DNA of 56,504 bases from Saprospiraceae bacterium (GTDB taxonomy: Bacteria > Bacteroidota > Bacteroidia > Chitinophagales > Saprospiraceae): contig JAIXOO010000451.1 of the NCBI GenBank assembly GCA_027486765.1, positions 1 to 56,504 on the forward strand. The letters run 5' to 3'. This document shows positions 1 through 9,100 of this stretch, piece after piece. The position numbers and the translations under genes were made by a program. The notes under the pieces were generated by a model. The model had not been told where the DNA came from. It did not search any database and saw nothing but the letters and a program-made list of their open reading frames with translations. Within the stretch, counting starts at the first letter, position 1; each line of letters starts with the position of its first letter.

Positions 1-41
1 GCCTTAAAGTGATTTCACGCATCTTCCCTGCCAGATTCCGA

Positions 42-2393
42 TTACCTTACAATCAGCAATTTCTGATAGTAATGCACGGCATCCTTTTCAATTTTCAGGA
101 AATACATTCCTTTGCTGTATTGCTGTAGGTTCAATACCTGATTTTGCTGAGTCAATGTGAGCGTGTTCACAACTCTGCCGCTGGCATCAATCACGGACAA
201 GCTAGCTGGTTTGTTCAGGAATTCCGGAAATTCAATGGTGCAAAAATCACTAGCAGGGTTTGGGTAAATTTTTATACCAGCCACTGCTGCTTCTACCGTT
301 TCAACACCCACCAGCGTAAGGAGCTTAATATCGTCCCAGTAGTAAGTTTTTTCACCCGCAGCTGCTCCGGTGGTACCGAAGTTGAAGAAGATGGACACTT
401 TGTTGTAAGTATTGGCCAGATTCAGGGCGGCAGTGCCTGGCGCCTGATTGCTGAAGTTGAACTCCAGGGTTTCCCAGGCACCGGCCTTGGTGGTTTTTGC
501 TTCGGTTTCTACACTGATGGTTGGATTGGCCGCATTTTCCACTTTGAGCCGGATGGGGGTATCCGCAGTAGGTGACCATACCCGAACCGACATTTTGGTA
601 TTGGCTGAGCTAAAAGGAATGGCTTTGGCCAAACCACTGCCACCGATGGTGGTACCAGCCCACAGTTCGGCATTGCCGGTCTTGATGGCTTTACCCACGA
701 GGTTGTTGGCGTCGGTAGGGTCTGGAACGATCGAAGAGGCGTTGCCGCCAAAGTCGGTCAGTTTGTAATCTACGGTAGCTGTATCCTGGAAGCTGATGGG
801 TAAATCCACCTGAGCTTTGCTACTGCCACCGCCAGCTACGAACTTAATGTCGTCCCAATAGTAGGTTTTTTCACCTGCTGCTGCTCCAGTGGTACCGAAG
901 TTGAAGAAGACAGACACCTTGTTGTAGGTATTGGCTGGATTCAGAGCTGCAGTGCCTGGAGCTTGATTGCTGAAGTTGAACTCCAGGGTTTCCCAGGTGC
1001 TGGCTTTGGTGGTTTTTACTTCTGCTTCTACGCTGATGGCTCCATTAGCGGCATTTTCCACTTTAAGTCGAATGGGGGTATCCGCAGTAGGTGACCATAC
1101 TCGAACCGACATTTTGGTATTGGCTGAGCTAAAAGGAATGGCTTTAGCCAAACCACTGCCACCAATGGTGGTACCTGCCCAAAGCTCGGCATTACCGGTC
1201 TTGATGGCTTTACCCACGAGGTTGTTGGCGTCGGTAGGGTCGGTAACGATCGAAGAAGCGTTGCCACCAAAGTCAGTCAGTTTGTAATCTACGGTAGCTG
1301 TATCCTGGAAGCTGATGGGTAAATCCACCTGAGCTTTGTTGCTGCCGCCGCCAGCCACGAACTTAATGTCGTCCCAATAGTAGGTTTTTTCACCTGCAGC
1401 TGCTCCGGTGGTACCGAAGTTGAAGAACATGGACACCTTGTTGTAGGTATTGGCCGGGTTCAGGGCGGCAGTGCCCGGAGCTTGATTGCTGAAGTTGAAC
1501 TCCAGGGTTTCCCAGGCGCTGGCTTTGGTGGTTTTTACGTCTGCTTCCACGCTGATGGCTCCATTCCCTGCATTTTCCACTTTGAGGCGAATGGGGGTAT
1601 CCGCCGTGGGTGACCAAACCCGAACCGACATTTTGGTGTCGGTGGAGCTGAAAGGAATGGCTTTAGCCAGTCCGTTGCCACCAATGGTGGTACCAGCCCA
1701 CAGTTCGGCATTCCCGGTCTTGATGGCCTTCCCCACGAGGTTGTTGGCGTCGGTGGGGTCTGGAACGATCGAAGAGGCGTTGCCGCCAAAGTCGGTTAAC
1801 TTGTAATCTACAGTAGCAGTATCTTGAAAAGTGATGGGCAAATCTACGATTGCTTTGCCTCCAGTGCTTTTAAATTGCACAATGTCATCAAGATAGAAGG
1901 TGAAATTGGAAGTTCCATTCCCCACAGTTCCCAGCTCAAAAATAAAAACCAGTTTTTGGTAGGAGTTGGCGGTATTGGCTCCGGTAAAGTCAAAGACCAA
2001 TTCTTCCCAGGCATTGCCCACTGTGGTTACTTTTTCTTGTTCGTAAGCAAGGGCACCATTCGACTGGTTTTCAATTTTCAACAACACCTTTTTACCTATA
2101 CCTGGCGTCCAGACCTTCATTTTGAAGTGTTTGTTCGTAGATAGGTCAATGGGAGCCGCCAATTGCAAAACACTCCCACCCCAGGGGTCGCCAGTATTTT
2201 TGATCATACGAGCCACCTTACTACTGGTGTTGATCCCCGATTTGTCGGGGTTATCAATTCTACTCATTTGCCCGCCTCCAAAATCACTGAAGGGGTAGTC
2301 GATTGAAGTTGACTCGAAGTCGACCGGGAGATTGACCTGCCCGAAGGCAAGTGTAGAAAGAAACAATAAAAAGAAAAGAGTACGGTATTTCAT
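42..2393 (-). CDS. T9SS-secreted protein of repeated glucan-binding-like modules
   Basis: A 783-residue protein with a Sec signal peptide (about residues 1-19, ending AFGQ). A divergent N-terminal module (about 20-175) is followed by three almost identical modules of 173 residues (about 180-352, 353-525, 526-698). Each module holds a DFGG motif near its start and a YYWDDIKF motif near its end, which looks like a jelly-roll carbohydrate-binding fold. The last ~80 residues (from about 704, starting KIYPNPAS) are a type A Por secretion/T9SS sorting domain, so the protein should be exported to or anchored on the cell surface. There is no recognisable catalytic domain. It is the last gene of the beta-1,3-glucan operon as seen here, 47 bp downstream of a GH17-type gene, so glucan binding is the inferred role. 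The near-identity of the modules at DNA level points to recent duplication. Confidence 0.85.
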   Translation of the reverse strand: MKYRTLFFLLFLSTLAFGQVNLPVDFESTSIDYPFSDFGGGQMSRIDNPDKSGINTSSKVARMIKNTGDPWGGSVLQLAAPIDLSTNKHFKMKVWTPGIGKKVLLKIENQSNGALAYEQEKVTTVGNAWEELVFDFTGANTANSYQKLVFIFELGTVGNGTSNFTFYLDDIVQFKSTGGKAIVDLPITFQDTATVDYKLTDFGGNASSIVPDPTDANNLVGKAIKTGNAELWAGTTIGGNGLAKAIPFSSTDTKMSVRVWSPTADTPIRLKVENAGNGAISVEADVKTTKASAWETLEFNFSNQAPGTAALNPANTYNKVSMFFNFGTTGAAAGEKTYYWDDIKFVAGGGSNKAQVDLPISFQDTATVDYKLTDFGGNASSIVTDPTDANNLVGKAIKTGNAELWAGTTIGGSGLAKAIPFSSANTKMSVRVWSPTADTPIRLKVENAANGAISVEAEVKTTKASTWETLEFNFSNQAPGTAALNPANTYNKVSVFFNFGTTGAAAGEKTYYWDDIKFVAGGGSSKAQVDLPISFQDTATVDYKLTDFGGNASSIVPDPTDANNLVGKAIKTGNAELWAGTTIGGSGLAKAIPFSSANTKMSVRVWSPTADTPIRLKVENAANPTISVETEAKTTKAGAWETLEFNFSNQAPGTAALNLANTYNKVSIFFNFGTTGAAAGEKTYYWDDIKLLTLVGVETVEAAVAGIKIYPNPASDFCTIEFPEFLNKPASLSVIDASGRVVNTLTLTQQNQVLNLQQYSKGMYFLKIEKDAVHYYQKLLIVR
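310..1870. repeat. Three tandem 519-bp repeats coding the binding modules
   Basis: The unit starting near the AATGTCGTCCCAATAGTAGG stretch recurs at about 321, 840 and 1359, an exact 519-bp (173-codon) period. Differences are scattered single bases. Even the reading frames on the other strand are kept in register. The repeats lie wholly inside the T9SS protein gene. A fourth, diverged module precedes them at the protein level but is not similar at the DNA level. Confidence 0.9.
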
Positions 2394-2440
2394 GTTGTTA
2401 GTCTATTTTGTAATTGATTAAAAATTGCCTAAAACAAGCT

Positions 2441-3325
2441 CTAAAACTTGAGATTCTGGTGCATGTCCCACAAACCCCAGTAAGCGCCTACGTCACCTTC
2501 GGCACCCACTTTCCAGGACTCATCAAAGGAGGAGAAATAAAAAATCTCAATGTTCTCCTCCCGCGACCATTGCTGGGTATTGAGGAAGTATTTGATGGCA
2601 TTTTCCATGGAGGGCTCGGCATCTTCGAAATTTTTTCCCTGGCTTGGCCATCCAGTCTCCGTGATGATTACTTTTTTGCCTTTGGCGGCGAGCATAGCCT
2701 GTTGGTACATCTGTTTCATGTAGACCAACGAATAGTCGATCTGGCAGCCCTCCCAAAAGGGGTAACAATTGGACAGAATGACATCACAAGCCTCGCTGAT
2801 TTTTGGACAATCGGTAAACTCGTAATAGGCATCCACATAGCCGACCGTTGTCTCCGGGATCGCGTTTTTTACCCGCTGAATGTACGCTAGCAATTCCTCT
2901 TCGCTGAGGTCTTTGCGGTAGAGCACTTCGTTGCCTACGGCGGCAATGTCCACGTGGCCTGCTTTAGCCAATTGGATCAGGCCGGCTATTTCCTGCTCGT
3001 TTAAATCTTTGTCTTTGCCCAACCAGGCACCTACCAAGGTTTTGATCCCAAATTCCCGGGCTACTTGGGGCACCAGCTCATTGCCCTCGATGCAGGAGAA
3101 AGAACGGATCCATTTGGTGTAAGGAGCAATGACCGCCATCCGCCGCCGAATTTGTTCAATCGTCAAGATGTCGCCGGGTTGTTGGCCCTCTTCGTAAGCG
3201 CTGTAACACAGGCCATGCATCCCCCCTTCCAATGTTTGTTTGAAGAGACTTTGAAGTTGCTCCGGTGATTTGCCAGCATAGTCGATGCCAGAGAGGGCTA
3301 AATATTTTCCTAATCTGAATGACAT
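2441..3325 (-). CDS. GH17-like beta-1,3-glucanase, cytoplasmic
   Basis: A 294-residue single-domain protein with a GH17-like (beta/alpha)8 pattern. The general acid/base is probably Glu133 in AVGNEVL and the nucleophile Glu223 in ITETGWPS, the two hallmark motifs of family 17 glucan endo-1,3-beta-glucosidases. No signal peptide or lipobox is present, so it should act in the cytoplasm. This fits with trimming of imported beta-1,3-gluco-oligosaccharides next to the phosphorylase of the same operon. It is a paralogue in function of the lipoprotein GH17 at 4897-6192, separated from it by the sugar transporter. Some bacterial GH17 enzymes are transglycosylases, so hydrolysis versus transfer cannot be decided from sequence. 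Confidence 0.85.
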   Translation of the reverse strand: MSFRLGKYLALSGIDYAGKSPEQLQSLFKQTLEGGMHGLCYSAYEEGQQPGDILTIEQIRRRMAVIAPYTKWIRSFSCIEGNELVPQVAREFGIKTLVGAWLGKDKDLNEQEIAGLIQLAKAGHVDIAAVGNEVLYRKDLSEEELLAYIQRVKNAIPETTVGYVDAYYEFTDCPKISEACDVILSNCYPFWEGCQIDYSLVYMKQMYQQAMLAAKGKKVIITETGWPSQGKNFEDAEPSMENAIKYFLNTQQWSREENIEIFYFSSFDESWKVGAEGDVGAYWGLWDMHQNLKF

Positions 3326-3354
3326 AGTTGCTTACACTTTTGGTATGAAACAAG

Positions 3355-3392
3355 AGTTGAAACAGCTTGACATAAATCTTGCTGTTTCAACT
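3355..3392. other. Intra-operon hairpin between transporter and GH17 genes
   Basis: A perfect 12-bp inverted repeat, AGTTGAAACAGC (3355-3366) and GCTGTTTCAACT (3381-3392) with a 14-nt loop, sits in the 93-bp gap between the transporter stop and the GH17 start. It has no U-run downstream on the minus strand, so it is more likely an mRNA-stability or processing stem than a strong terminator. Function is inferred. Confidence 0.5.
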
Positions 3393-3418
3393 GAATTCTG
3401 GTGTTTTATGAATAGACT

Positions 3419-4840
3419 TTAAGCTGAAGCAGTGGCTTTTTTCTGGTTTATTTCAGCACGTATTTCATTGGCGCGCTCTTCGGATACGTCGTAATCTCTC
3501 ATAACCCAAATAGCAATTAGAGTACCAATAAGTGGTATCGCAGAAAAGAATAGTCTTAGATTAAACATGGTTTCGTATGTCTGCGTCGACGCACCAGAGT
3601 TAAAGTCTATAATTGTCAGAATCAAACCACTCAAAAGTCCTGCAATTGCTAAACCAAATTTTACCATCCACCAATAAATAGCTCCAAAAATACCTTCTCT
3701 TCGCTTGCCTGTATTTAACTCGTCAATATCAATTACATCAGAAGTCATTGACATCATCAAGGTAAATAAGCTACCTATTCCAAATGATATAAAGGGTAAC
3801 GCAAATAAAAATAAATAAGGTTTCCCTGGAACAAATAGAAATAACAGTGAAACATATCCGATGATAGATAAAGATTGAGACCAAATAAATGCTTTCCTTT
3901 TGCCCATTACTTTGGACATTCGAGCAACTATAGGAATAATTAATACCGTTGTAAATAAAGCACCTACGCACCCAAATAATGTAGGCCAAATGCCTTGCCC
4001 GGTACCATTAAACAAATAATATTTAATAATGAAAAAAGAAAATCCCGCTGTAGTATTAAATGCATTAAAAATAAAAAAAGTGGCAATACATAATTTTTTA
4101 AATGGAACTATTTTTAAAGCTTCTTTAAACCCCTGAATGATCAAATCAAAACTTCTACTTGCATTTGAAAGCGTTAAAGGTTCATAATTTTCATTTAAAG
4201 TTGATTTGCTTTTTATAAAAATACCTGGAATGACTGCTAAAATGGTACAAACTATGGCTCCATATACAGCTAATGTTCTTGTTGCTTCTTCTGCTGAAGG
4301 GAAAAGTGTTTCATCATACATAATTACCCACAACCAAGGCGCAAATACCCATGCCAATTGTCCAATTAATTGTGAAGTAGCCATGATAGACGTTCTTTCG
4401 TGAAAGTCATCACTCATTTCATAGCCCATTGCTACGAAAGGCACACTAAAAATGGTTATTCCTAAATAAAAGGCTAACGAAAAAAATATAAAATAATAAA
4501 AATTATAATTTACCGAATTTGTAGCATATAATTGCCACATAAAAGCGAATGAAATTCCTGTTATTATAGCACCGATAATCACATATTGTCTTCTTCTGCC
4601 CCATTTAGATTTCGTATTATCTGTAATAAAACCCATTATTGGGTCTGTTATGGCATCAAAAAGTTTAGGTATAAAATAGATCACACTGACCATCCAGCCT
4701 GGAAACCCTAATTTATCAATTAAAATCACAATGAATATTCCCAACATAGCAGGAAACAATTGATTGGCAAGCATGCCTAACCCGAAGGCAAGTTTTTGCC
4801 CGAAAGGAACTTTTTGCGATGACGTAGTTGAATTGCTCAT
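3419..4840 (-). CDS. GPH-family MFS sugar:cation symporter
   Basis: A 473-residue membrane protein with about 12 hydrophobic segments. It matches the glycoside-pentoside-hexuronide:cation symporter family (MelB/XynB-like): the stretch DAITDPIMGFITDNTKSKWGRR near residues 62-85 carries the typical DPxxGxxxDxxxxxxGRRR pattern. It should carry gluco-oligosaccharides or glucose from periplasm to cytoplasm. It lies inside the glucan operon, between the two GH17-like genes. Its base composition is strikingly AT-rich (lines counted by eye run from about 20 to 37 % G+C, against about 43-52 % in neighbours), and A/T-ending codons dominate. It may therefore have joined the locus by transfer. Substrate specificity is inferred from context only. 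Confidence 0.87.
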   Translation of the reverse strand: MSNSTTSSQKVPFGQKLAFGLGMLANQLFPAMLGIFIVILIDKLGFPGWMVSVIYFIPKLFDAITDPIMGFITDNTKSKWGRRRQYVIIGAIITGISFAFMWQLYATNSVNYNFYYFIFFSLAFYLGITIFSVPFVAMGYEMSDDFHERTSIMATSQLIGQLAWVFAPWLWVIMYDETLFPSAEEATRTLAVYGAIVCTILAVIPGIFIKSKSTLNENYEPLTLSNASRSFDLIIQGFKEALKIVPFKKLCIATFFIFNAFNTTAGFSFFIIKYYLFNGTGQGIWPTLFGCVGALFTTVLIIPIVARMSKVMGKRKAFIWSQSLSIIGYVSLLFLFVPGKPYLFLFALPFISFGIGSLFTLMMSMTSDVIDIDELNTGKRREGIFGAIYWWMVKFGLAIAGLLSGLILTIIDFNSGASTQTYETMFNLRLFFSAIPLIGTLIAIWVMRDYDVSEERANEIRAEINQKKATASA

Positions 4841-4896
4841 TGTTGGTTTATCGTTGATGAATCAATAGAGTTGAAGATGAATCATTTAAAAAATAA

Positions 4897-6192
4897 TCAA
4901 TTGCCTGGAGCCTTTCCTTTTTTTACTGGGGGAAGCGGCACCTGTTGTAGCAATGTCACTTTGTTTCCACCGTAGGTTTTTACAATGGGATTTCCGTCCC
5001 TTGACAAACCTTTCAGTACACCTTGGTCTACCAAATCCCAGATGGCATACTTAGCCTTGCCATCAAGGGTGAATAGCCCGAAGTGGTTTTCCGATCCGCC
5101 GGGATTAGCCGCGTCCTTCCAGATTTCATCAAAAGCTTCAAAGTAAAAGCAAGCGATGCCCTCCCGATTGGTCCATTCCCGCATTTTCTGGTAATAAAGT
5201 CCTTCCTTGTACTCATCGGTCGCTTTGGAACCATCCACACCATAGTGTTCATTAGAAGCGCTGGCCCAACCCGTTTCGCCGATGTGAATGGGCTTTTGAA
5301 TGCCCAATCCCTGCATGTATTTCCTTACACTTTGGTATTGTGAGATGGCATAGTTGACGGCACGGGTCATGGCTGCCTCAATTTTTGCTGTATCGGAGAG
5401 CTTTTCTTCGCCCTCGAAATTGCCCCAAAAGACAGGGTTGTAGTGGGTGTCGTGCATCGGATAGGTATGCATGGACACATAATCAACTGCCTTGAACAAT
5501 TTTGTCAAATCTTCGACGTGGTATTCAGCCCCGCCACCACCCCAGGACGCAAAATTATCGGAGCTGGTAATCCATAAGTCCGCGGGCAGCTTTCCGGCTT
5601 TTTTCAGCGCTTGCAACTGGTTCACGTATTTCAGAATCACCCAGGGCTCGACGAAGTAACTGGTGGCCCATTTCACCATCGCCTCGTTGCCGACGGCGAT
5701 GATTTTTACAATATCGGGGTATTGGCTGGCCATATCTACCGCTCTTTGAATTTCGGCAGCGTTGGACTCGGCCTCTTCCTCTTCGTGGATAGGCGGGTTC
5801 TTCGTCCAGGCGTTTTTGCAATCAATCCAGGCTCCCAACATGACGTACATCTCGAAATTGGGGTCTTCCTGCTTTAATTCACGGATTGCCTTCAGCAAGT
5901 TGGAAGCTTCAGCCAGCTTGGTATTGTAAGTCCGCAGCACCTTGATGTTCATGGCGAAGAGGATTTTCATATCCTCTTTCAATTGTGTTATACTCGGCTG
6001 CAATTCGCGGCTGTTTTTCCGGTAGCCACCGTAAGAAATGGCCAGGTATTTGGGGTTCCCCAAGATTTCTTTTGCCGTCAATGCTCTTCGGTTTTGTAGT
6101 CGTGATGGTTGATTTTGCCCCATTTTTACCCCGCAGGATAAGGTGAAGGTCAGTATGAACAATATTGCCGTCTGCCACAGGTTTGTTTTCAT
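4897..6192 (-). CDS. GH17-like glucanase lipoprotein
   Basis: A 431-residue protein with a lipoprotein signal peptide (lipobox LTLSC, Cys20). The residues after the Cys (GVKMGQ) lack the acidic surface-export signal, so periplasmic anchoring is more likely than surface display. The catalytic domain carries AVGNEAM (acid/base Glu170) and HIGETGWAS (nucleophile Glu306), as in GH17-like glucosidases, followed by EAFDEIWKD and a short glucose-binding-like tail. The likely job is to shorten beta-1,3-glucan oligosaccharides in the periplasm. The upstream phosphorylase gene stops only one base before this ATG (TAG-G-ATG), showing tight co-transcription and probable translational coupling. Confidence 0.82.
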   Translation of the reverse strand: MKTNLWQTAILFILTFTLSCGVKMGQNQPSRLQNRRALTAKEILGNPKYLAISYGGYRKNSRELQPSITQLKEDMKILFAMNIKVLRTYNTKLAEASNLLKAIRELKQEDPNFEMYVMLGAWIDCKNAWTKNPPIHEEEEAESNAAEIQRAVDMASQYPDIVKIIAVGNEAMVKWATSYFVEPWVILKYVNQLQALKKAGKLPADLWITSSDNFASWGGGGAEYHVEDLTKLFKAVDYVSMHTYPMHDTHYNPVFWGNFEGEEKLSDTAKIEAAMTRAVNYAISQYQSVRKYMQGLGIQKPIHIGETGWASASNEHYGVDGSKATDEYKEGLYYQKMREWTNREGIACFYFEAFDEIWKDAANPGGSENHFGLFTLDGKAKYAIWDLVDQGVLKGLSRDGNPIVKTYGGNKVTLLQQVPLPPVKKGKAPGN

Positions 6193-6193
6193 C

Positions 6194-9100
6194 CTATTTC
6201 AAAATTGACGTTTGGATGTGTACCCTGATTAGAATGATCTCGCCAGTCCGTTCAAAAATTTTCAGGCTGTTGGGTTCATCCAGGGTTAAGTCGTTCAGCG
6301 TGGTGGTCGTATGGTTTTTATCCGTAATGCTCAGTTGGTTTTCGGCTGCCAGGGTATAAATGATCGGCACTTGGCAATAAGTGAAACAAAGGGAACCTTT
6401 TTCAACCTGTAATTGCCGGGATTCCTGCTGAACGTCCACGTATGCAAAGGTTTTGGCTTCCTCCAAAAACTCGCTTTTTCGGAGTAGGTAGGGATTGAAA
6501 TGCAACTGCCCATTTTTCACCTGAACGCCCAACTCGCCGAACCTGCTCAGGATGTCCTCCTTGACCTGACCGGTCATGCCGGGTTGCTGTGCGCCTTTTC
6601 CAGCAGGCGTATGGGAGTAGGGGTCGGTTGGAAAAGCGCCATACAGCGACGGCGATTTGTGGACACCAATGCCTTCACTGATTTCATAATAATGGTCTAA
6701 TAATTGGCCGATGAGTTCAGGGCTTTCGCCTTCATCAACGGCTTTTTGGCAACATTCCAGCACGGCCAATTGGAATTTTGACACCATGTGCCAATAAATA
6801 GACCCCAGGCCTTCATATCCATAAAAAGTACCAGAGCGCCCGGTAAACGCTTTATGGTTGAATAGGTCTTCAAAGATTTGCAGCACCCTTTTTTTGTCTT
6901 TTTCCAGGAGGGATGCATAAGCAGTATTGGCCAATTCATTCAAGGCAGTGTTCAGATCGTTGGCGTTTTTAAAATTGCTGTTGAAATGGAATACCCCATT
7001 GACGTCTTTTTCGATGATGTCCCCATTGCCGTCGGATACCAGTTGAGTGAGCAGGGCAGAATATTCGACGGCTTCTTTGGGGACATTGTTTTTTACAAAA
7101 AAGCCTGGTAAGTCTTTGTTGGGATACAGCAGGTAACTGTACTGGTCAGGTCGGAACAATTTACTTTGTTTTAAACTGTCCAACAGCGTTAACACCTCTT
7201 GACTGGATAAATATTTAGCACTCAACACCGCCACTTGTCCCTCCAACATTTCGCTCAAGTGGGAAATGGAAACGGCGTCTTCCCCCTCGATGGTCATCAA
7301 GTTATAGGCGTGGTACAAGTGGTCTGGCCTTTGGTTGGCTTCAATCGTATGCTCCAAAAAGCGGAGGCTCAAATCAAAAAACGCGTTGATTTCATCCAAC
7401 GCAATTACTTGCTTTGCTCCTGAAAATGGCTGGCCGTAAAGTTGCGTGCGGTATGCGCTACCCGCTTTTCCCAGGCCGTCCAGTACCTGTTTGCGATCCT
7501 GGTCGCTGATTTTACCGGAAAGTAAATGTTCGGAATGCTGCAAGGTTTGAGCTACGCTATTCAAAAAGACCAGCAATTCGGTGGAAATACCCGCCTCTTT
7601 AGCGGCTGAAGCGGCGAACACTTTTTTGAAAAAATACAAGAATCGGCGCAGGTAGCATAGGGTCACGACCGAAACACCGTTGCCCACCAAGGCATTGTTG
7701 GCGTCGTTCCATTCCGGGCGTTGGGTATTCATCCAAATGCCGCCTTCGGGAATGAAATTGGACAATTTGGCCAGTACTGTTGCCAGGATTTTTTCCACAA
7801 AAGTCACCGTATGGATCTCGCCCTGTTGGTTCCGCAACAAGGCCCCGTCTGCACCCAGGCTTTCTTTATGTGCATGGATTTCCTTATCTGATTCGTGGTC
7901 GAACTCAATGGTGTCCTTGGGGTTTTGGAGGGTGTCCTCGTAAGTTTTTATTCGGTAAGGCACATTGGCATAGACGAAGCTGGACTGGTCAAAAAGGCTT
8001 TCCAACTGACCCGGTTCATGGTCTTCCATGAATTCCAGAAACTTCAAGAGGTAGATGATCTGGTGGTCACCCCAGTAGCCGATGTACGACCAGGGGTTGT
8101 CCGGCTCGATGGTCTCCCAATCGAACCCGTCTTTGGTCACCCGGTAAGGGTTGTAGCCATCGAAAGTCGTTGCGTTCAAAAACTTGAACACCATGCTTTC
8201 AATGAAGGCAGGGTAGGAGTGGGCCAAGGCTTCCCAGTTTTGGAAGATGTCCCGCCAGTTGCCTTGGTAATCAAAGATTTTTGAACCATCCTTTTCGCTC
8301 CGGGTATTGATCGAAAACCAGTTCCAGGGGCGGCTGGGGTCGCCGTGTCTGCGACTGAATTTGAGCGGCATGTATTCAAGGCACAAACGTGCGAAATGGG
8401 CATCCCCGCTCTGTTGAGCTATTTGTTTTACTTCAAAAAATGAAAAAACTTCAGGCAATTTGTCCAGAATCGGTTTTGCTTTTTCAAAAACGATTCTGTT
8501 GGCCTTGGACAAGTAATGCGTGAAATCCCATTTCTCGATTTGATAATTGTCGTCAAAAATACCGCCCCGCATGATGTTGAACAGCACATTGGAAAAGTGA
8601 CGGGTATCCTTGCGGTGGTCAGCGCTCATTTGTAGCCCATCCGCAGCGGCATTGAGGGCGAGCAAACGTTTGGTTCCGGCGGCTACATCCTCGTTAACGA
8701 GTTGCGCCAAGCCTTTTTCATTTTTGATCCAGTCCAGCAGTTGGGCCAGGGTCGTATGGCTCTGGTTCACGTTGGCGACGATCATCCAGGCTTTTTCCGA
8801 TTGGGAAGCCAGAACTATTTCTTTGTGGAGAAAATAGGCCCCTTTTTCCGCTTTTACATCTTCTTCCTGCTGGAGCGGCTTGCCTTGTCGGAATGCTGCG
8901 AGTTGGAGGGACGAAAGTAAATAGGTGGGAGCTTCAAGGCCTAGCGACCATACCACGTTGGCTTTTAGCGCCTCGCTGGGTTCTGCTTTGTCCACAATGA
9001 TGGCACTCAAGGCATAGATGCCCAAGCCTGTAGCCTGGTCTAATTCGCTCCTTTTGTAAGCGTCTACCAGGTTACTGGAGCTGTTTTGCAAACTACTAGG

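Noticed and set aside
310-1870. Tandem repeats considered as a CRISPR-like or VNTR array
   Set aside because: The 519-bp units are coding, in frame and contiguous without spacers; they are protein module duplications.
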